Assembly (NCBI RefSeq): GCF_001438705.1
Contig: NZ_JQBP01000001.1
Location: forward strand, 263,197 to 327,196
DNA length: 64,000 bases
DNA from: Weissella kandleri
GTDB taxonomy: Bacteria > Bacillota > Bacilli > Lactobacillales > Lactobacillaceae
Direction of reading: 5' to 3'
Part shown: in pieces, positions 35,093-43,895 of the stretch
Layout: each line of letters starts with the position of its first letter
Position numbering within the stretch: position 1 is the first letter of the stretch
Notes under the pieces: generated by a model
What the model saw: the letters and a program-made list of their open reading frames with translations, nothing else
Database searches by the model: none
What the model was told of the DNA's origin: nothing
Made by a program: the position numbers and the translations under genes

Positions 35093-37245
35093 ATCTGGAT
35101 AGAGGGGCACAGAAGAGGTCAATGAAAAATTTAAAGGGAGCCTATGTCAAATTTGAAGCAGCAGGCGTGCAGATAAAATTGCAACGTCTGGGTGGCACGC
35201 AAATTGATCAATTTTGGCTGGTTAATCAAAAACAAAATTTAAAAATTTCGCTTCATAGTCGACAATGTGCAGACGATCTTTTTGAAATTAATATGGACGA
35301 ATCGACTTTTAGTGATTTAACACATAATTTTCGGTTTGTGATTTGTGCCCAAGTGGATGGTCAGTTGTATCAGATTGTGAATGTTAAGACGCTTGGTATG
35401 CCGACTTGGGCGCGTTATTTTAATCCATTGGCGGCTTTGGCTAGCGCGGGACGGGACGTGATTCCTTATATGACTCCTGATGGCATTTTAGCTGTGTATC
35501 TTTGTAAGAAATTTTATGCTGATGGAAAAGAGCGTGGCTTAATTGCAAAACAACGCTTGGATGAAATTATTGATGCCCCACAAACATTAACGTTTGTCGT
35601 CCAATTTAAACCGGTGTATCCACAAAATTTAAACCACATTAGCGGGATAACTTTGAGTTATCGGCGTAGTGATGCGACTGTGGATTTGCAACCTCAGCAC
35701 CAGGCAATTGAAAGGCTAAACGGATGGTGGGAAATTCGAGCTAGCTTTAATAAGTCTGATATTTCTAATGAAATATATAGTGATTCATATATCTTAATTG
35801 TACATGCAGATAAGAATCAGTTGAATTTAACGTATCAGGTTAATGCAATTTCGCGTAAATTTTATCAACAGCTACATCGTCCATATCGAGATGTATTTAA
35901 AATTAATGCACAAAAGAAGTTGTTAGTGCAAGTCGCTTTTAATAAAGCGTTATGGATTCATTATCGCGATTTACACCAAGTAGATTTGCCAGAAGTTCGA
36001 GAGCGGGAAGCTCAAGCTTTGCGCCGTTATCGCCCCAATCAGAAAAATGGGAATATCATTATTTTTGAAAAAGAGGCACAAATGGCGCAAGACAACGGTT
36101 TCGCCTTATTCTGTTACTTACAAACGACGTCTTTGGCTGAGCATACATTCTATGTCATTGACACCAAAGCGCCCCAAGCACATGATTTGGCACCTTGGGC
36201 GTCACAAATTTTACCGCTTTTTAGTGATAAATATTATCAGCATTTAATTGAAGACCAAATGTTAGTAGCCTCAGAGAGTATTCCGCATGTTTATCAATTT
36301 AATTTTAATTTTGGAAACATAATTGAACTAGCCCGTCAAAAGAATAATTATTTCTTACAACATGGGGTGGTGGGCATTCGTAAATTGGGGGACGTCTTTA
36401 AGTATCAGCGCTCCGGTTATGATTATATCAACTCGTCTACGAACCACGAACGGCAGTTGATTCAGACAATCTTAAAATATCCCCGGCGTCGGATTAATAC
36501 ATTTGGGTTACCACGGTGGGAAAAGTTAACACCGCAGCTTTCACAGCGGATGATTTTATATTTTCCAACATGGCGCGAAAAATTAGCTTATTTAACTGAT
36601 GAAGAATTTTTGCAAAGTGATTATTTCCTGGCAATTCAAGAACTAATTAGCAGCCCAATCTTACAGGATTTATTAAAAGAAAATCATTATCAATTAAAGG
36701 TGTTTTTGCATCCGAAGATGCGTCGGTTTAGTAAATATTTAGGGGAAAACGAGCAGATCATGGTAACCGACAGTAGTCAAGAAGCCTTGGGACAAGTCAT
36801 TCATGATGCAGATGCAGTTATTTCTGATTATTCAAGCATGGTTTGGGATTTTGCCTATCAACGAAAGCCTATTATTTTATTCCAGTTTGATCAAGCAGAG
36901 TATGAACAACAATGGCATGGCTTTTTTGATAAAACGATTTGGAAATTTGGTCCAGTTGTGATTAATCTAGATGCTTTGTTAGTGGAACTAACTAATTTAT
37001 TCCAAAATAATTGTCAGATGGGAATGGAATACAGGCAGGCAGTTGATGCACAATTAGCTGATATCACGGACATTAATGCAAAACATACTCAATTTATCCG
37101 CAATAAGTTGAGCCATCAAAGACCTGTGCATTTAAATTTAAGTAGTTGGCAGAGACTTAGTTGGCATTATTTTTTGGTAAACGTTCGACAATATTTGCGC
37201 ATGTTGAAGCGACGCATCTTGTCAGTGAAAGTTTTTTGGCAATAA
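35089..37245 (+). CDS. Second TagF-like glycerophosphotransferase (718 aa)
   Basis: The N-terminal ~310 residues are beta-rich and unrecognised. The C-terminal domain carries FEKEAQMAQDNGFALFCYL, FLQHGVVGIRKL (H425), ILYFPTWREK, FLHPKMRRF (H541) and ISDYSSMVWDFAYQRKPIIL, all of the TagF family. A short basic amphipathic C-terminus (LKRRILSVKVFWQ) may touch the membrane. Two starts are possible: ATG 35089 overlaps the preceding stop, ATG 35122 is 33 bp further on; neither has a good Shine-Dalgarno site at ideal spacing. Paired with the previous gene, it suggests a polymer with two kinds of linkage or two steps. Confidence 0.84.
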   Translation: MNLDRGAQKRSMKNLKGAYVKFEAAGVQIKLQRLGGTQIDQFWLVNQKQNLKISLHSRQCADDLFEINMDESTFSDLTHNFRFVICAQVDGQLYQIVNVKTLGMPTWARYFNPLAALASAGRDVIPYMTPDGILAVYLCKKFYADGKERGLIAKQRLDEIIDAPQTLTFVVQFKPVYPQNLNHISGITLSYRRSDATVDLQPQHQAIERLNGWWEIRASFNKSDISNEIYSDSYILIVHADKNQLNLTYQVNAISRKFYQQLHRPYRDVFKINAQKKLLVQVAFNKALWIHYRDLHQVDLPEVREREAQALRRYRPNQKNGNIIIFEKEAQMAQDNGFALFCYLQTTSLAEHTFYVIDTKAPQAHDLAPWASQILPLFSDKYYQHLIEDQMLVASESIPHVYQFNFNFGNIIELARQKNNYFLQHGVVGIRKLGDVFKYQRSGYDYINSSTNHERQLIQTILKYPRRRINTFGLPRWEKLTPQLSQRMILYFPTWREKLAYLTDEEFLQSDYFLAIQELISSPILQDLLKENHYQLKVFLHPKMRRFSKYLGENEQIMVTDSSQEALGQVIHDADAVISDYSSMVWDFAYQRKPIILFQFDQAEYEQQWHGFFDKTIWKFGPVVINLDALLVELTNLFQNNCQMGMEYRQAVDAQLADITDINAKHTQFIRNKLSHQRPVHLNLSSWQRLSWHYFLVNVRQYLRMLKRRILSVKVFWQ

Positions 37246-37307
37246 AAATAGCATAAAAATGTTACATTAATATATTATGTACGTAGTATGATGAAAGAGG
37301 GTTAGTT

Positions 37308-37733
37308 GTGAGAAAAATCCAGCAAGACAATCAAGATATTCAATTACCATTTGGGACTAATGGGTTACCTGGTTATGCCCTGGAAGCTCAAAATACAGTA
37401 GTGGTACCTTCGATTTTAAATAATCCATTTTTTAAAGACTTTAATTTATTAAAAATTAGCAAGCAGTTAAAGGGCTTGCGGAGTAATCCCGATTTACAGA
37501 ATATTTTAATACCCTTTGAAATTCTCACTGGCATTACCATTGAGTTAGATGATTTGGAGTATATTCAATTACATTTAACAGATACTTTATCGAAAAAACA
37601 TTTATTGTTAGTTCAGCCTGTAACAGATGGGAAAAACTTGAAGGTGCAGGTTTTAAATTTGGGATTAAAGGATGTGAAAATTGAAGTGGGGACACTAATT
37701 GCGACCGCTTTAATTCAACGAGCCATCCAGTAA
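37308..37733 (+). CDS. Degenerate dUTPase-fold protein in the wall-polymer locus
   Basis: 141 residues, GTG start with GAGGG upstream. NGLPGYALEAQNTVVVPS resembles the dUTPase opening (GxxGYDLxA followed by a strand and the VP turn), and QVLNLGLKDVKIEVGTLIAT resembles the dUTPase C-terminal pattern (N-G-x-x-x-x-I-x-x-G-x-x-I-A). The catalytic motifs are missing: no RSG triplet, and the key Asp of GYDL is Ala. Possibly a non-enzymatic trimer. Assigned by eye only; a chance resemblance is possible. Confidence 0.5.
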   Translation: MRKIQQDNQDIQLPFGTNGLPGYALEAQNTVVVPSILNNPFFKDFNLLKISKQLKGLRSNPDLQNILIPFEILTGITIELDDLEYIQLHLTDTLSKKHLLLVQPVTDGKNLKVQVLNLGLKDVKIEVGTLIATALIQRAIQ

Positions 37734-37766
37734 ATAATATTACTTAGTGATAGAAAGAATTTATTA

Positions 37767-38912
37767 ATGAAAATTACCGCTCAAAAGATCAAAAATTTTA
37801 TTAAAGCCTCTAAACTATTTGGGTTTTGTTGGCTTTTTTTCGGTTATATTTTAATAACTATTTTAAAAGTATTTGTAAAACCGAACGAAAAACAAATATT
37901 ATTTATGTCTTATAGTGGACGGCAATATTCAGACACGCCATTAGAGGCTTATCATTTGTTGCGTGAAGATCCGGATTTTGCTGATTATGAATTGGTGTGG
38001 GCGTTTAATCGGCCACAAGATTTTCAACAATCTGCCATACGACGGAAGGTATCTTCTAATAATATCAGTTATTTTTATCATTTACTGAAATCAAAATATT
38101 GGATTTCCAATACGAGTATTGATCGCTTAGTCCCGTTCAAGCATCCGAATAATATCTATATCCAATTTTGGCATGGAATTCCAATGAAGGCGCTAGGACA
38201 TGCAGAAAATGGTTTAGCACCACTAGTGCAGTATTGGTACGATCATGTGCAGATTGATGATTTATTCACCTATGGTCCATATGATACTGAAAAGTTAACG
38301 AATCTGTTTCCACAAACACAAAATGTTTTGGAAGTCGGACAACTACGCAAAAACATTAATTTACGTTACGACCGTTTATATCGGGCGAAGCGCATCAAAA
38401 AGCAGTTAAACATTAAGAATAATAAACCAGTTTTGTTATATGTTCCTACCTATCGGAGCGGGTCAGATTTGCATAGTGGAATCTTATCTGATCAAGCCTT
38501 GCAACAATTAACTACAAAATATAATGTAATTTATCGTGGTCATTATTTTACTGAGGATGAAAAGCCTGATAATTTGATTGTTGCTTCAAAGTTTTCTTTA
38601 TATAAATTATTTATCGTGGCTGATGTTTTAGTTACTGATTATTCATCAGTTTTCTTTGATTTTGCCGTCTATCAACGACCTATTTATTTAATCCAAACCG
38701 ATATTGATAGTTATCGGCAAGAACGGGGCTTTAGTTTTGAACCAAGTGAAACTGGCTTGCCCATTTTTTATAAAGAGCAAGTGTTTGTTCAACAGCTCTT
38801 AGAAACGAAGCCGTATCCAGTTGAAAAGTTAGTACAGCTTAATCAGAAATTTAATTCGCATGCAGCTACTGAGACGGTCCAGAGCTTAAAACAAATTATT
38901 AAAGAAAATTGA
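37767..38912 (+). CDS. TagB-like CDP-glycerol glycerophosphotransferase (primase)
   Basis: 381 residues, the same length as Bacillus TagB, which adds the first glycerol-phosphate to the linkage disaccharide. There is an N-terminal amphipathic/membrane segment (FGFCWLFFGYILITILKVFV), then FMSYSGRQYSDTPLEAYHLL, the core FWHGIPMKALGHA (H136), LLYVPTYRSG, YRGHYF and TDYSSVFFDFAVYQRPIYL (D291). All TagB/TagF core motifs are kept. TagB is preferred over TagF by size and single-domain layout. It lies 33 bp after the dUTPase-like gene. Confidence 0.87.
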   Translation: MKITAQKIKNFIKASKLFGFCWLFFGYILITILKVFVKPNEKQILFMSYSGRQYSDTPLEAYHLLREDPDFADYELVWAFNRPQDFQQSAIRRKVSSNNISYFYHLLKSKYWISNTSIDRLVPFKHPNNIYIQFWHGIPMKALGHAENGLAPLVQYWYDHVQIDDLFTYGPYDTEKLTNLFPQTQNVLEVGQLRKNINLRYDRLYRAKRIKKQLNIKNNKPVLLYVPTYRSGSDLHSGILSDQALQQLTTKYNVIYRGHYFTEDEKPDNLIVASKFSLYKLFIVADVLVTDYSSVFFDFAVYQRPIYLIQTDIDSYRQERGFSFEPSETGLPIFYKEQVFVQQLLETKPYPVEKLVQLNQKFNSHAATETVQSLKQIIKEN

Positions 38913-38933
38913 ATTAGATGTAGGTAGAATATT

Positions 38934-39944
38934 ATGAATAAAAAAAATAATTGGTTAATAAATGCTATAGTAATTTTGGTAACTTTAGGCGCATTGGTTG
39001 GGTCCTTTTTTTGGGTTCATGCTTATTTAAGTCGAGATAGTTTAATCGGGAAGTCTTATAAAACACAAGAAAGTTATATCGATAGTTCAGATAGCAATCG
39101 ACGGATTGTTTGGAATTCCACGGTAGATTTTTTAAAGAACGGGACCATGATTATTACTTCGAACGGAACGTCGCTGAATGGGCAGTTACAGCAACAAGTT
39201 GTGCAATATGGTCGTTACGGACGTCCCCGGCATGGGAATATTGATTTTATTTTAAGTTCTAAGTATATTGTTGATACTGATAACCAAGCTTCGGGCAAAT
39301 TTGGGGTGCAACATTCGATTAATAAAGATTATTATTCTAATCAAAAGGGATTATCAAAAATTTTAAGTATTAATGGAGATGGTAATCATTTAACGTTAAC
39401 CCAACAAAACTTAAAAAACGACCAAAAACGCCAAATTAGTTTGACTGAAATCAAGCAAACTCAGCAATCATCATATAATCAGCGGGTGCAAGCGATTAAG
39501 CTTAAAAATAAAAAACGCAGTCAAGCTGGATTAGATAAATTGAATAACCATCAATACGGTGCTGTGTTAGCGTTAGCAATGGTTCGAATTAATCAGTCAA
39601 AATTAGATGAAAAGCTCGATAGCGATCGAGCTGTTAAAGCTTTAGCACATAATCCGCATGCGATTCAGAAAGTGACGTTAACTGAAGATTTGGCCCATAA
39701 CTTAATCAAAATTACGTATAATCAAAAGATTATATTAGGTGTTCATCCTCAAGGCGATCGCTTGGAATTGTTTGTGATGCGTGCTGGAAAATTTATTCCG
39801 GTTGGACAAACGAAATTGACTGACCTTTATCAAGAAATGTATGGCTTTAGTGAAACTTCAAAGCAGATGTTGGCAACTTATCAAAAGGTGCAAAAGTCGA
39901 TAGTTGTTGAAGGTGACATTAATTTGAAAACTTTAATAAAATAG
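38934..39944 (+). CDS. Membrane-anchored protein of unknown function
   Basis: 336 residues. One N-terminal membrane helix (INAIVILVTLGALVGSFFWVHAY, about 9-31), then an extracellular part with a beta-rich region (about 35-165) and a Lys/Gln-rich, probably helical, second half (about 170-225). No known domain is recognised. It sits 14 bp before tagH, inside the export part of the locus, so a role in polymer export or assembly is plausible. It has the same one-helix-plus-beta design as the 29336 gene, without obvious sequence similarity. Confidence 0.75.
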   Translation: MNKKNNWLINAIVILVTLGALVGSFFWVHAYLSRDSLIGKSYKTQESYIDSSDSNRRIVWNSTVDFLKNGTMIITSNGTSLNGQLQQQVVQYGRYGRPRHGNIDFILSSKYIVDTDNQASGKFGVQHSINKDYYSNQKGLSKILSINGDGNHLTLTQQNLKNDQKRQISLTEIKQTQQSSYNQRVQAIKLKNKKRSQAGLDKLNNHQYGAVLALAMVRINQSKLDEKLDSDRAVKALAHNPHAIQKVTLTEDLAHNLIKITYNQKIILGVHPQGDRLELFVMRAGKFIPVGQTKLTDLYQEMYGFSETSKQMLATYQKVQKSIVVEGDINLKTLIK

Positions 39945-39957
39945 TTGAGGGTAAACA

Positions 39958-41541
39958 ATGAGTGATGAACAAGAATATGAGCAACGACCTTTTCGTTCGC
40001 GAAATAGTCGGATGCATGAAAAGCCAAGAGGCCGGTTTAGTTTTGGGCGATCATCGCACAATAAAGGCCATAAAAAGCCAAAAGCAGTTGAAAATGTAAC
40101 GATTGATCAAAGGGAAACATCCAGGCCAGTTGATGTGAAACCAATAGATAATCAATACACTCCAAAATTTAATATGGAGCATTCAGCAGTTAAAATTAGA
40201 GCTGAACATGTTTCAAAGCGTTTTGAAATGTTACAAACGCGGAGTGATAAATTAAAGGCGTTATTTAATTTTAGGCAACGTAATCAAAATTATTTTTGGT
40301 CTTTACGTGATGTTTCGTTTGAAGTTCTAGAAGGTCAGACGGTGGCGATTGTCGGACTGAATGGTTCAGGTAAATCAACTTTATTGAAAGCAGTGAGTGG
40401 ATTCATTCCCATTACTAGCGGTTCTTTAGACGTGAATGGGGCGGTGTCTGAAATTTCCGTGAATGCGGGATTACGAACCAATCTATCGGGGCGAGATAAT
40501 ATTTATTTACGGATGTACATGTCGGGCTTTACGAAGAAGCAAGTTAATGAGCGTATTGGTGAAATTATTGAATTTTCAGAACTTGGGAAGTTTATTGATC
40601 AGCCGGTGAAGAGTTATTCATCCGGAATGCGCTCTAAATTAGGATTTTCCATCATGATTCAAACCGATCCAGACATCATGATTATTGACGAAGCCTTGTC
40701 AGTTGGTGATTCCACTTTTGCGGCCAAGTCTTTTGCTAAAATCCAGGAATTCAAGGAACGTGGTAAGACCATTTTCTTTGTTAGTCATTCAGATAGTCAA
40801 GTGGCTCAAATCGCAGATAAGGTGATTTGGATGCATTATGGACAGCTGATCGAATTTGGTGATACTAAGGTTGTTTTAAGTAAGTATCAACGGTGGCAAC
40901 GCAATTTTGCGCAAAAACCAAAAGCATCACGGCGGCGTTATATGCAAAATGCGAAGCGGAAGCAAGCACAGTTTGATCCGGCGGTTGTCTCAGATGATAC
41001 ACCATTAGTGAATTTAGATTTGTCGCCAAAAGAGCAACGACGTGCTTTTTTGTTTGGGACGGCCCGCAGTAACTTAGATCAAATTCATTTTGGGGTCGTT
41101 AATTGGGCGATTGTTGGTGGATTGATTGGCTTATTTATGGCCGTTTCACTTTATTCAATTCAAGTTGCTTCCCAAACGCGGAATGCGGCTGCGATTGAAA
41201 ACGCTAAAATCTTGAAAAAACGTGAATTAGATAAACAAAAGCGATCAGATCAGGATCGGAAAAAAGATGCAGTTGAAAGTTCAATGGACAGCATGATTGC
41301 TCCATCGGTTGATGATGCTCCGGCTTATGTTGCACCTACAGTTCCAGCGGTGACCCCTAGTGTAAGTAGCAGTAGTAGTCAAGCAGTTGTTCCTACACCT
41401 GTAACTCCGCCAGCTAATGATTCAAATAATTCACAACCGCCAGTAGATAATTCCAATTCCGATAGTGGTACAAATTCGGATGGAGATAATATGGATTCAG
41501 GAGCAGCTTCTCCTACTGATGGTAATAATTTGGAACATTAA
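39958..41541 (+). CDS. tagH: Teichoic acid ABC exporter ATP-binding subunit TagH
   Basis: ATPase of the exporter that flips teichoic acid precursors outwards. 527 residues. A charged ~75-residue N-terminal extension precedes the ABC domain (about 77-320): Walker A GLNGSGKST (K139), signature SSGM (221-224), Walker B IIDEALSVGD (D244, E245). The C-terminal part has one membrane helix (about 382-402) and then an extracellular tail of charged linker followed by Pro/Ser/Val/Asn/Asp low complexity. The tail has no folded domain that I can see. Partner tagG follows after 31 bp. Confidence 0.93.
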   Translation: MSDEQEYEQRPFRSRNSRMHEKPRGRFSFGRSSHNKGHKKPKAVENVTIDQRETSRPVDVKPIDNQYTPKFNMEHSAVKIRAEHVSKRFEMLQTRSDKLKALFNFRQRNQNYFWSLRDVSFEVLEGQTVAIVGLNGSGKSTLLKAVSGFIPITSGSLDVNGAVSEISVNAGLRTNLSGRDNIYLRMYMSGFTKKQVNERIGEIIEFSELGKFIDQPVKSYSSGMRSKLGFSIMIQTDPDIMIIDEALSVGDSTFAAKSFAKIQEFKERGKTIFFVSHSDSQVAQIADKVIWMHYGQLIEFGDTKVVLSKYQRWQRNFAQKPKASRRRYMQNAKRKQAQFDPAVVSDDTPLVNLDLSPKEQRRAFLFGTARSNLDQIHFGVVNWAIVGGLIGLFMAVSLYSIQVASQTRNAAAIENAKILKKRELDKQKRSDQDRKKDAVESSMDSMIAPSVDDAPAYVAPTVPAVTPSVSSSSSQAVVPTPVTPPANDSNNSQPPVDNSNSDSGTNSDGDNMDSGAASPTDGNNLEH

Positions 41542-41572
41542 TGATTTGAAGAAAATTTAAAGGTAGGTAAAA

Positions 41573-42388
41573 ATGAATAGTTTAATTCAAGTTTTAATAG
41601 AACAGATTAAGAATCATCAGATTGCTCAACGGATTGTTAAGTATGATCGGCGCAGTTCGAGTCAGGACTATTATTTAGGTCAAGTGTGGGAAATTATTAA
41701 CCCCATCTTACAAGTGAGTGTCTATTTTTTGATGATTTTTATGGGATTGCGTAGTTATTCCGATCGAGCGGGTGGTTCATGGGGCTTTTTGTCTTGGATG
41801 CTAGTTGGAATGGGTGTTTACCGTTTTATATCACAAACGATTAATGTTGGTTCTAAAGCAGTGAAGCGTCAACTAGGAATTGCAGCGAAAATGAATTTTC
41901 CTTTGTCAATTGCTCCGCAAATTTCGCTTTTGAGTAATTTGTTGCCCTTATATGTGTTAGTTTTGCTTGGTGTTGGAATTCGGATGTATGCCCATTTATC
42001 AGTGCATATTAACCTAATTGCCTTGGCTTATTATTTTGCTGCTGCTGTTTTGTTTGCATATGGCATGGCTTTATTATTATCAACACTTGTGATTATCGTA
42101 CCGGATTTGTCTCCGTTGATTGGAACGGCTTTAAATATGGGAATGTGGTTGAGCGGGGTTATTTTCCCGGTTGAAAGTATGTCACCAGTTTTGATGGATA
42201 TTTTACAACTAAACCCAACATATTATTTAGTGTATGGTTTCCGTAATACTTTATTTGGAAATGAAGCGGCATTTAATATTAATTGGGACAATATGACCAT
42301 TTTATTTTGGACTATTACCCTGATTATTTTGATGGTTGGTTCACACTTACATTTGAAGTTTAAGTCACAATTCTCAGAATATGTCTAA
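41573..42388 (+). CDS. tagG: Teichoic acid ABC exporter permease TagG
   Basis: ABC-2-type permease with about six membrane helices, 271 residues. Typical opening (KYDRRSSSQDYYLGQVWEII) and the conserved LNPTYYLVYGFRNTLFG near the end. It pairs with TagH to export undecaprenyl-linked polymer. Ribosome binding site AAAGGTAGG. It precedes licD. Confidence 0.93.
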   Translation: MNSLIQVLIEQIKNHQIAQRIVKYDRRSSSQDYYLGQVWEIINPILQVSVYFLMIFMGLRSYSDRAGGSWGFLSWMLVGMGVYRFISQTINVGSKAVKRQLGIAAKMNFPLSIAPQISLLSNLLPLYVLVLLGVGIRMYAHLSVHINLIALAYYFAAAVLFAYGMALLLSTLVIIVPDLSPLIGTALNMGMWLSGVIFPVESMSPVLMDILQLNPTYYLVYGFRNTLFGNEAAFNINWDNMTILFWTITLIILMVGSHLHLKFKSQFSEYV

Positions 42389-42404
42389 GTTAAGGATTGA
42401 AATA

Positions 42405-43223
42405 ATGGAAACGCAGCAAGAATTATCAATACCTGAAGTTCAACAGCGAATCTTAGCGATGTATGATGATGTTATTAAGTTTTTTAATGATAACCAGATT
42501 CCTTATCTTTTAACGGGTGGCTCAGCACTAGGTGGCACTCGACATCATGGATTTATTCCCTGGGATGATGATATGGATTTGGGTTTGTTAAGGGATGATT
42601 ATCAAAGATTTGTTGCTGAATATCAACCGCAGAACACGCAATTCCAATTAAAGAGTTTAGAATACGATGCGAATTGGGAGAATGGTTATGCCCGGGTGAT
42701 TGATTTACAAACTGGTTCAATCAATCAGTATTTGAATATTAACCACGGGGTCTTTTTAGATGTTTTTCCCATCGACCATTTGCCAGATTCTAAGCAAGGG
42801 CAAAAAAGACATTATTATCAAATGAAAATTTTGGATGTTTTGAGAAATAGTAAACGGCGTGTGGGATATCGAGATGATGAATCAAGGTTGGCCGTTTTTT
42901 GTAAGGAAAGTTTACGGATTGTCTTGAAGCCTTTCAAAATTAGTTATTTTGCGCGAAAGATGTCCACATTAGCACAAAAGACGAATGCAAAATATAAAAA
43001 TTCGCAAGTGATGAGTTTGTATATCGTACAAGGCATTAATCAACAACGTGAAACGAATGCAGCTTCTATTTATCAACATCGCCAAAAAATTCAATTTGAG
43101 GGACGTGAAGGATATGTACCAACAGATGTGCAAACTTATCTCACGCATTTATATGGCCCACAATATTTAGAATTGCCCCCCGTTGAGGCACGCAAAGCAC
43201 ATGGTCATTTTTATCTAAAATAA
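42405..43223 (+). CDS. licD: LicD-family transferase
   Basis: 272 residues. LicD proteins transfer phosphocholine or other phospho-alcohols onto glycopolymers. The nucleotidyltransferase-like core is seen: LLTGGSALGG (GGS at 38-40), WDDDMDLG (53-60, metal-binding aspartates) and VFLDVFPIDHL. Substrate unknown; no choline uptake or licABC genes are in the window. ATG 42405 has AAGGA 8 nt upstream. ATG 42381, which overlaps the tagG end, has no ribosome binding site. Confidence 0.88.
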   Translation: METQQELSIPEVQQRILAMYDDVIKFFNDNQIPYLLTGGSALGGTRHHGFIPWDDDMDLGLLRDDYQRFVAEYQPQNTQFQLKSLEYDANWENGYARVIDLQTGSINQYLNINHGVFLDVFPIDHLPDSKQGQKRHYYQMKILDVLRNSKRRVGYRDDESRLAVFCKESLRIVLKPFKISYFARKMSTLAQKTNAKYKNSQVMSLYIVQGINQQRETNAASIYQHRQKIQFEGREGYVPTDVQTYLTHLYGPQYLELPPVEARKAHGHFYLK

Positions 43224-43251
43224 AAAGCGGCTCAAAAAATGAGCCGTTTTA
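43224..43251. terminator. Bidirectional terminator between licD and tagD
   Basis: Stem AAAGCGGCTCA / TGAGCCGTTTT with A-tract and T-tract on the two sides, between convergent genes; it should work on both strands. Confidence 0.88.
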
Positions 43252-43668
43252 TTATGGATTTTTAGTTAAGTTATGTTGATTTAAATCGTTTTTGATTTGG
43301 CTAGTGGAAATTTCCGGAGTGCGTTGTAAGTATATAACTTCGGCATCAGTCTGATCGGCGATATAGTCAAACTTACCTTGCCAGTCATCACCCATGACAA
43401 AAATGTCGGCTTGGTATAGTTGAATGTCAGAATTTTTTTGTTCCCAAGAAGTTTCAGGAATCACCAAATCGACATAGCGAATGGCCTCTAAGAGTTGCTT
43501 TCTTTTTTCATAAGGAAAATAGGTCTTTTTTTGTTTAGCATCCCAATTAAATTCATCAGTAGATAGAGCGACAATGAGATAATCTCCTAAGTCATGGGCC
43601 CGTTTCAACAGATTAATGTGACCATAGTGTAAGAGGTCAAATGTTCCATAGGTAATAATTCTTTTCAT
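43252..43668 (-). CDS. tagD: Glycerol-3-phosphate cytidylyltransferase TagD
   Basis: Makes CDP-glycerol from glycerol-3-phosphate and CTP, the substrate of the TagB/TagF-like enzymes in this locus. 138 residues. HxGH motif HYGH (14-17) in YGTFDLLHYGHINLL, and RTPEISTSQIK near residue 119, the second signature of nucleotidyltransferases. It is on the opposite strand to the rest of the locus, convergent to licD, with its own upstream region. Confidence 0.95.
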   Translation of the reverse strand: MKRIITYGTFDLLHYGHINLLKRAHDLGDYLIVALSTDEFNWDAKQKKTYFPYEKRKQLLEAIRYVDLVIPETSWEQKNSDIQLYQADIFVMGDDWQGKFDYIADQTDAEVIYLQRTPEISTSQIKNDLNQHNLTKNP

Positions 43669-43736
43669 AACGATTCCTTCAGTATATTAATAGTTAATAT
43701 ATTCAATTTAACATATTATTGGCCGAATAGGGGATT

Positions 43737-43758
43737 AATCGCATCCGTAGATGCGATT
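43737..43758. repeat. Perfect inverted repeat in the tagD / surface-protein divergent region
   Basis: AATCGCATC-CGTA-GATGCGATT, a perfect 9-bp hairpin directly followed by TTGACA (43761). It lies between two divergent genes and has no T-tail, so it is more like an operator than a terminator. Confidence 0.5.
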
Positions 43759-43895
43759 CGTTGACAAAATTGATAAATATTGTGAAAACCCTTTCAAATA
43801 TATAACAAATCGGTTATTATTAAAATGTTAAAAGATATCATTGTTTTATCATTATTTTATTATTATTGAATAGCGAAAGGAACGAGGTAAAGCTG

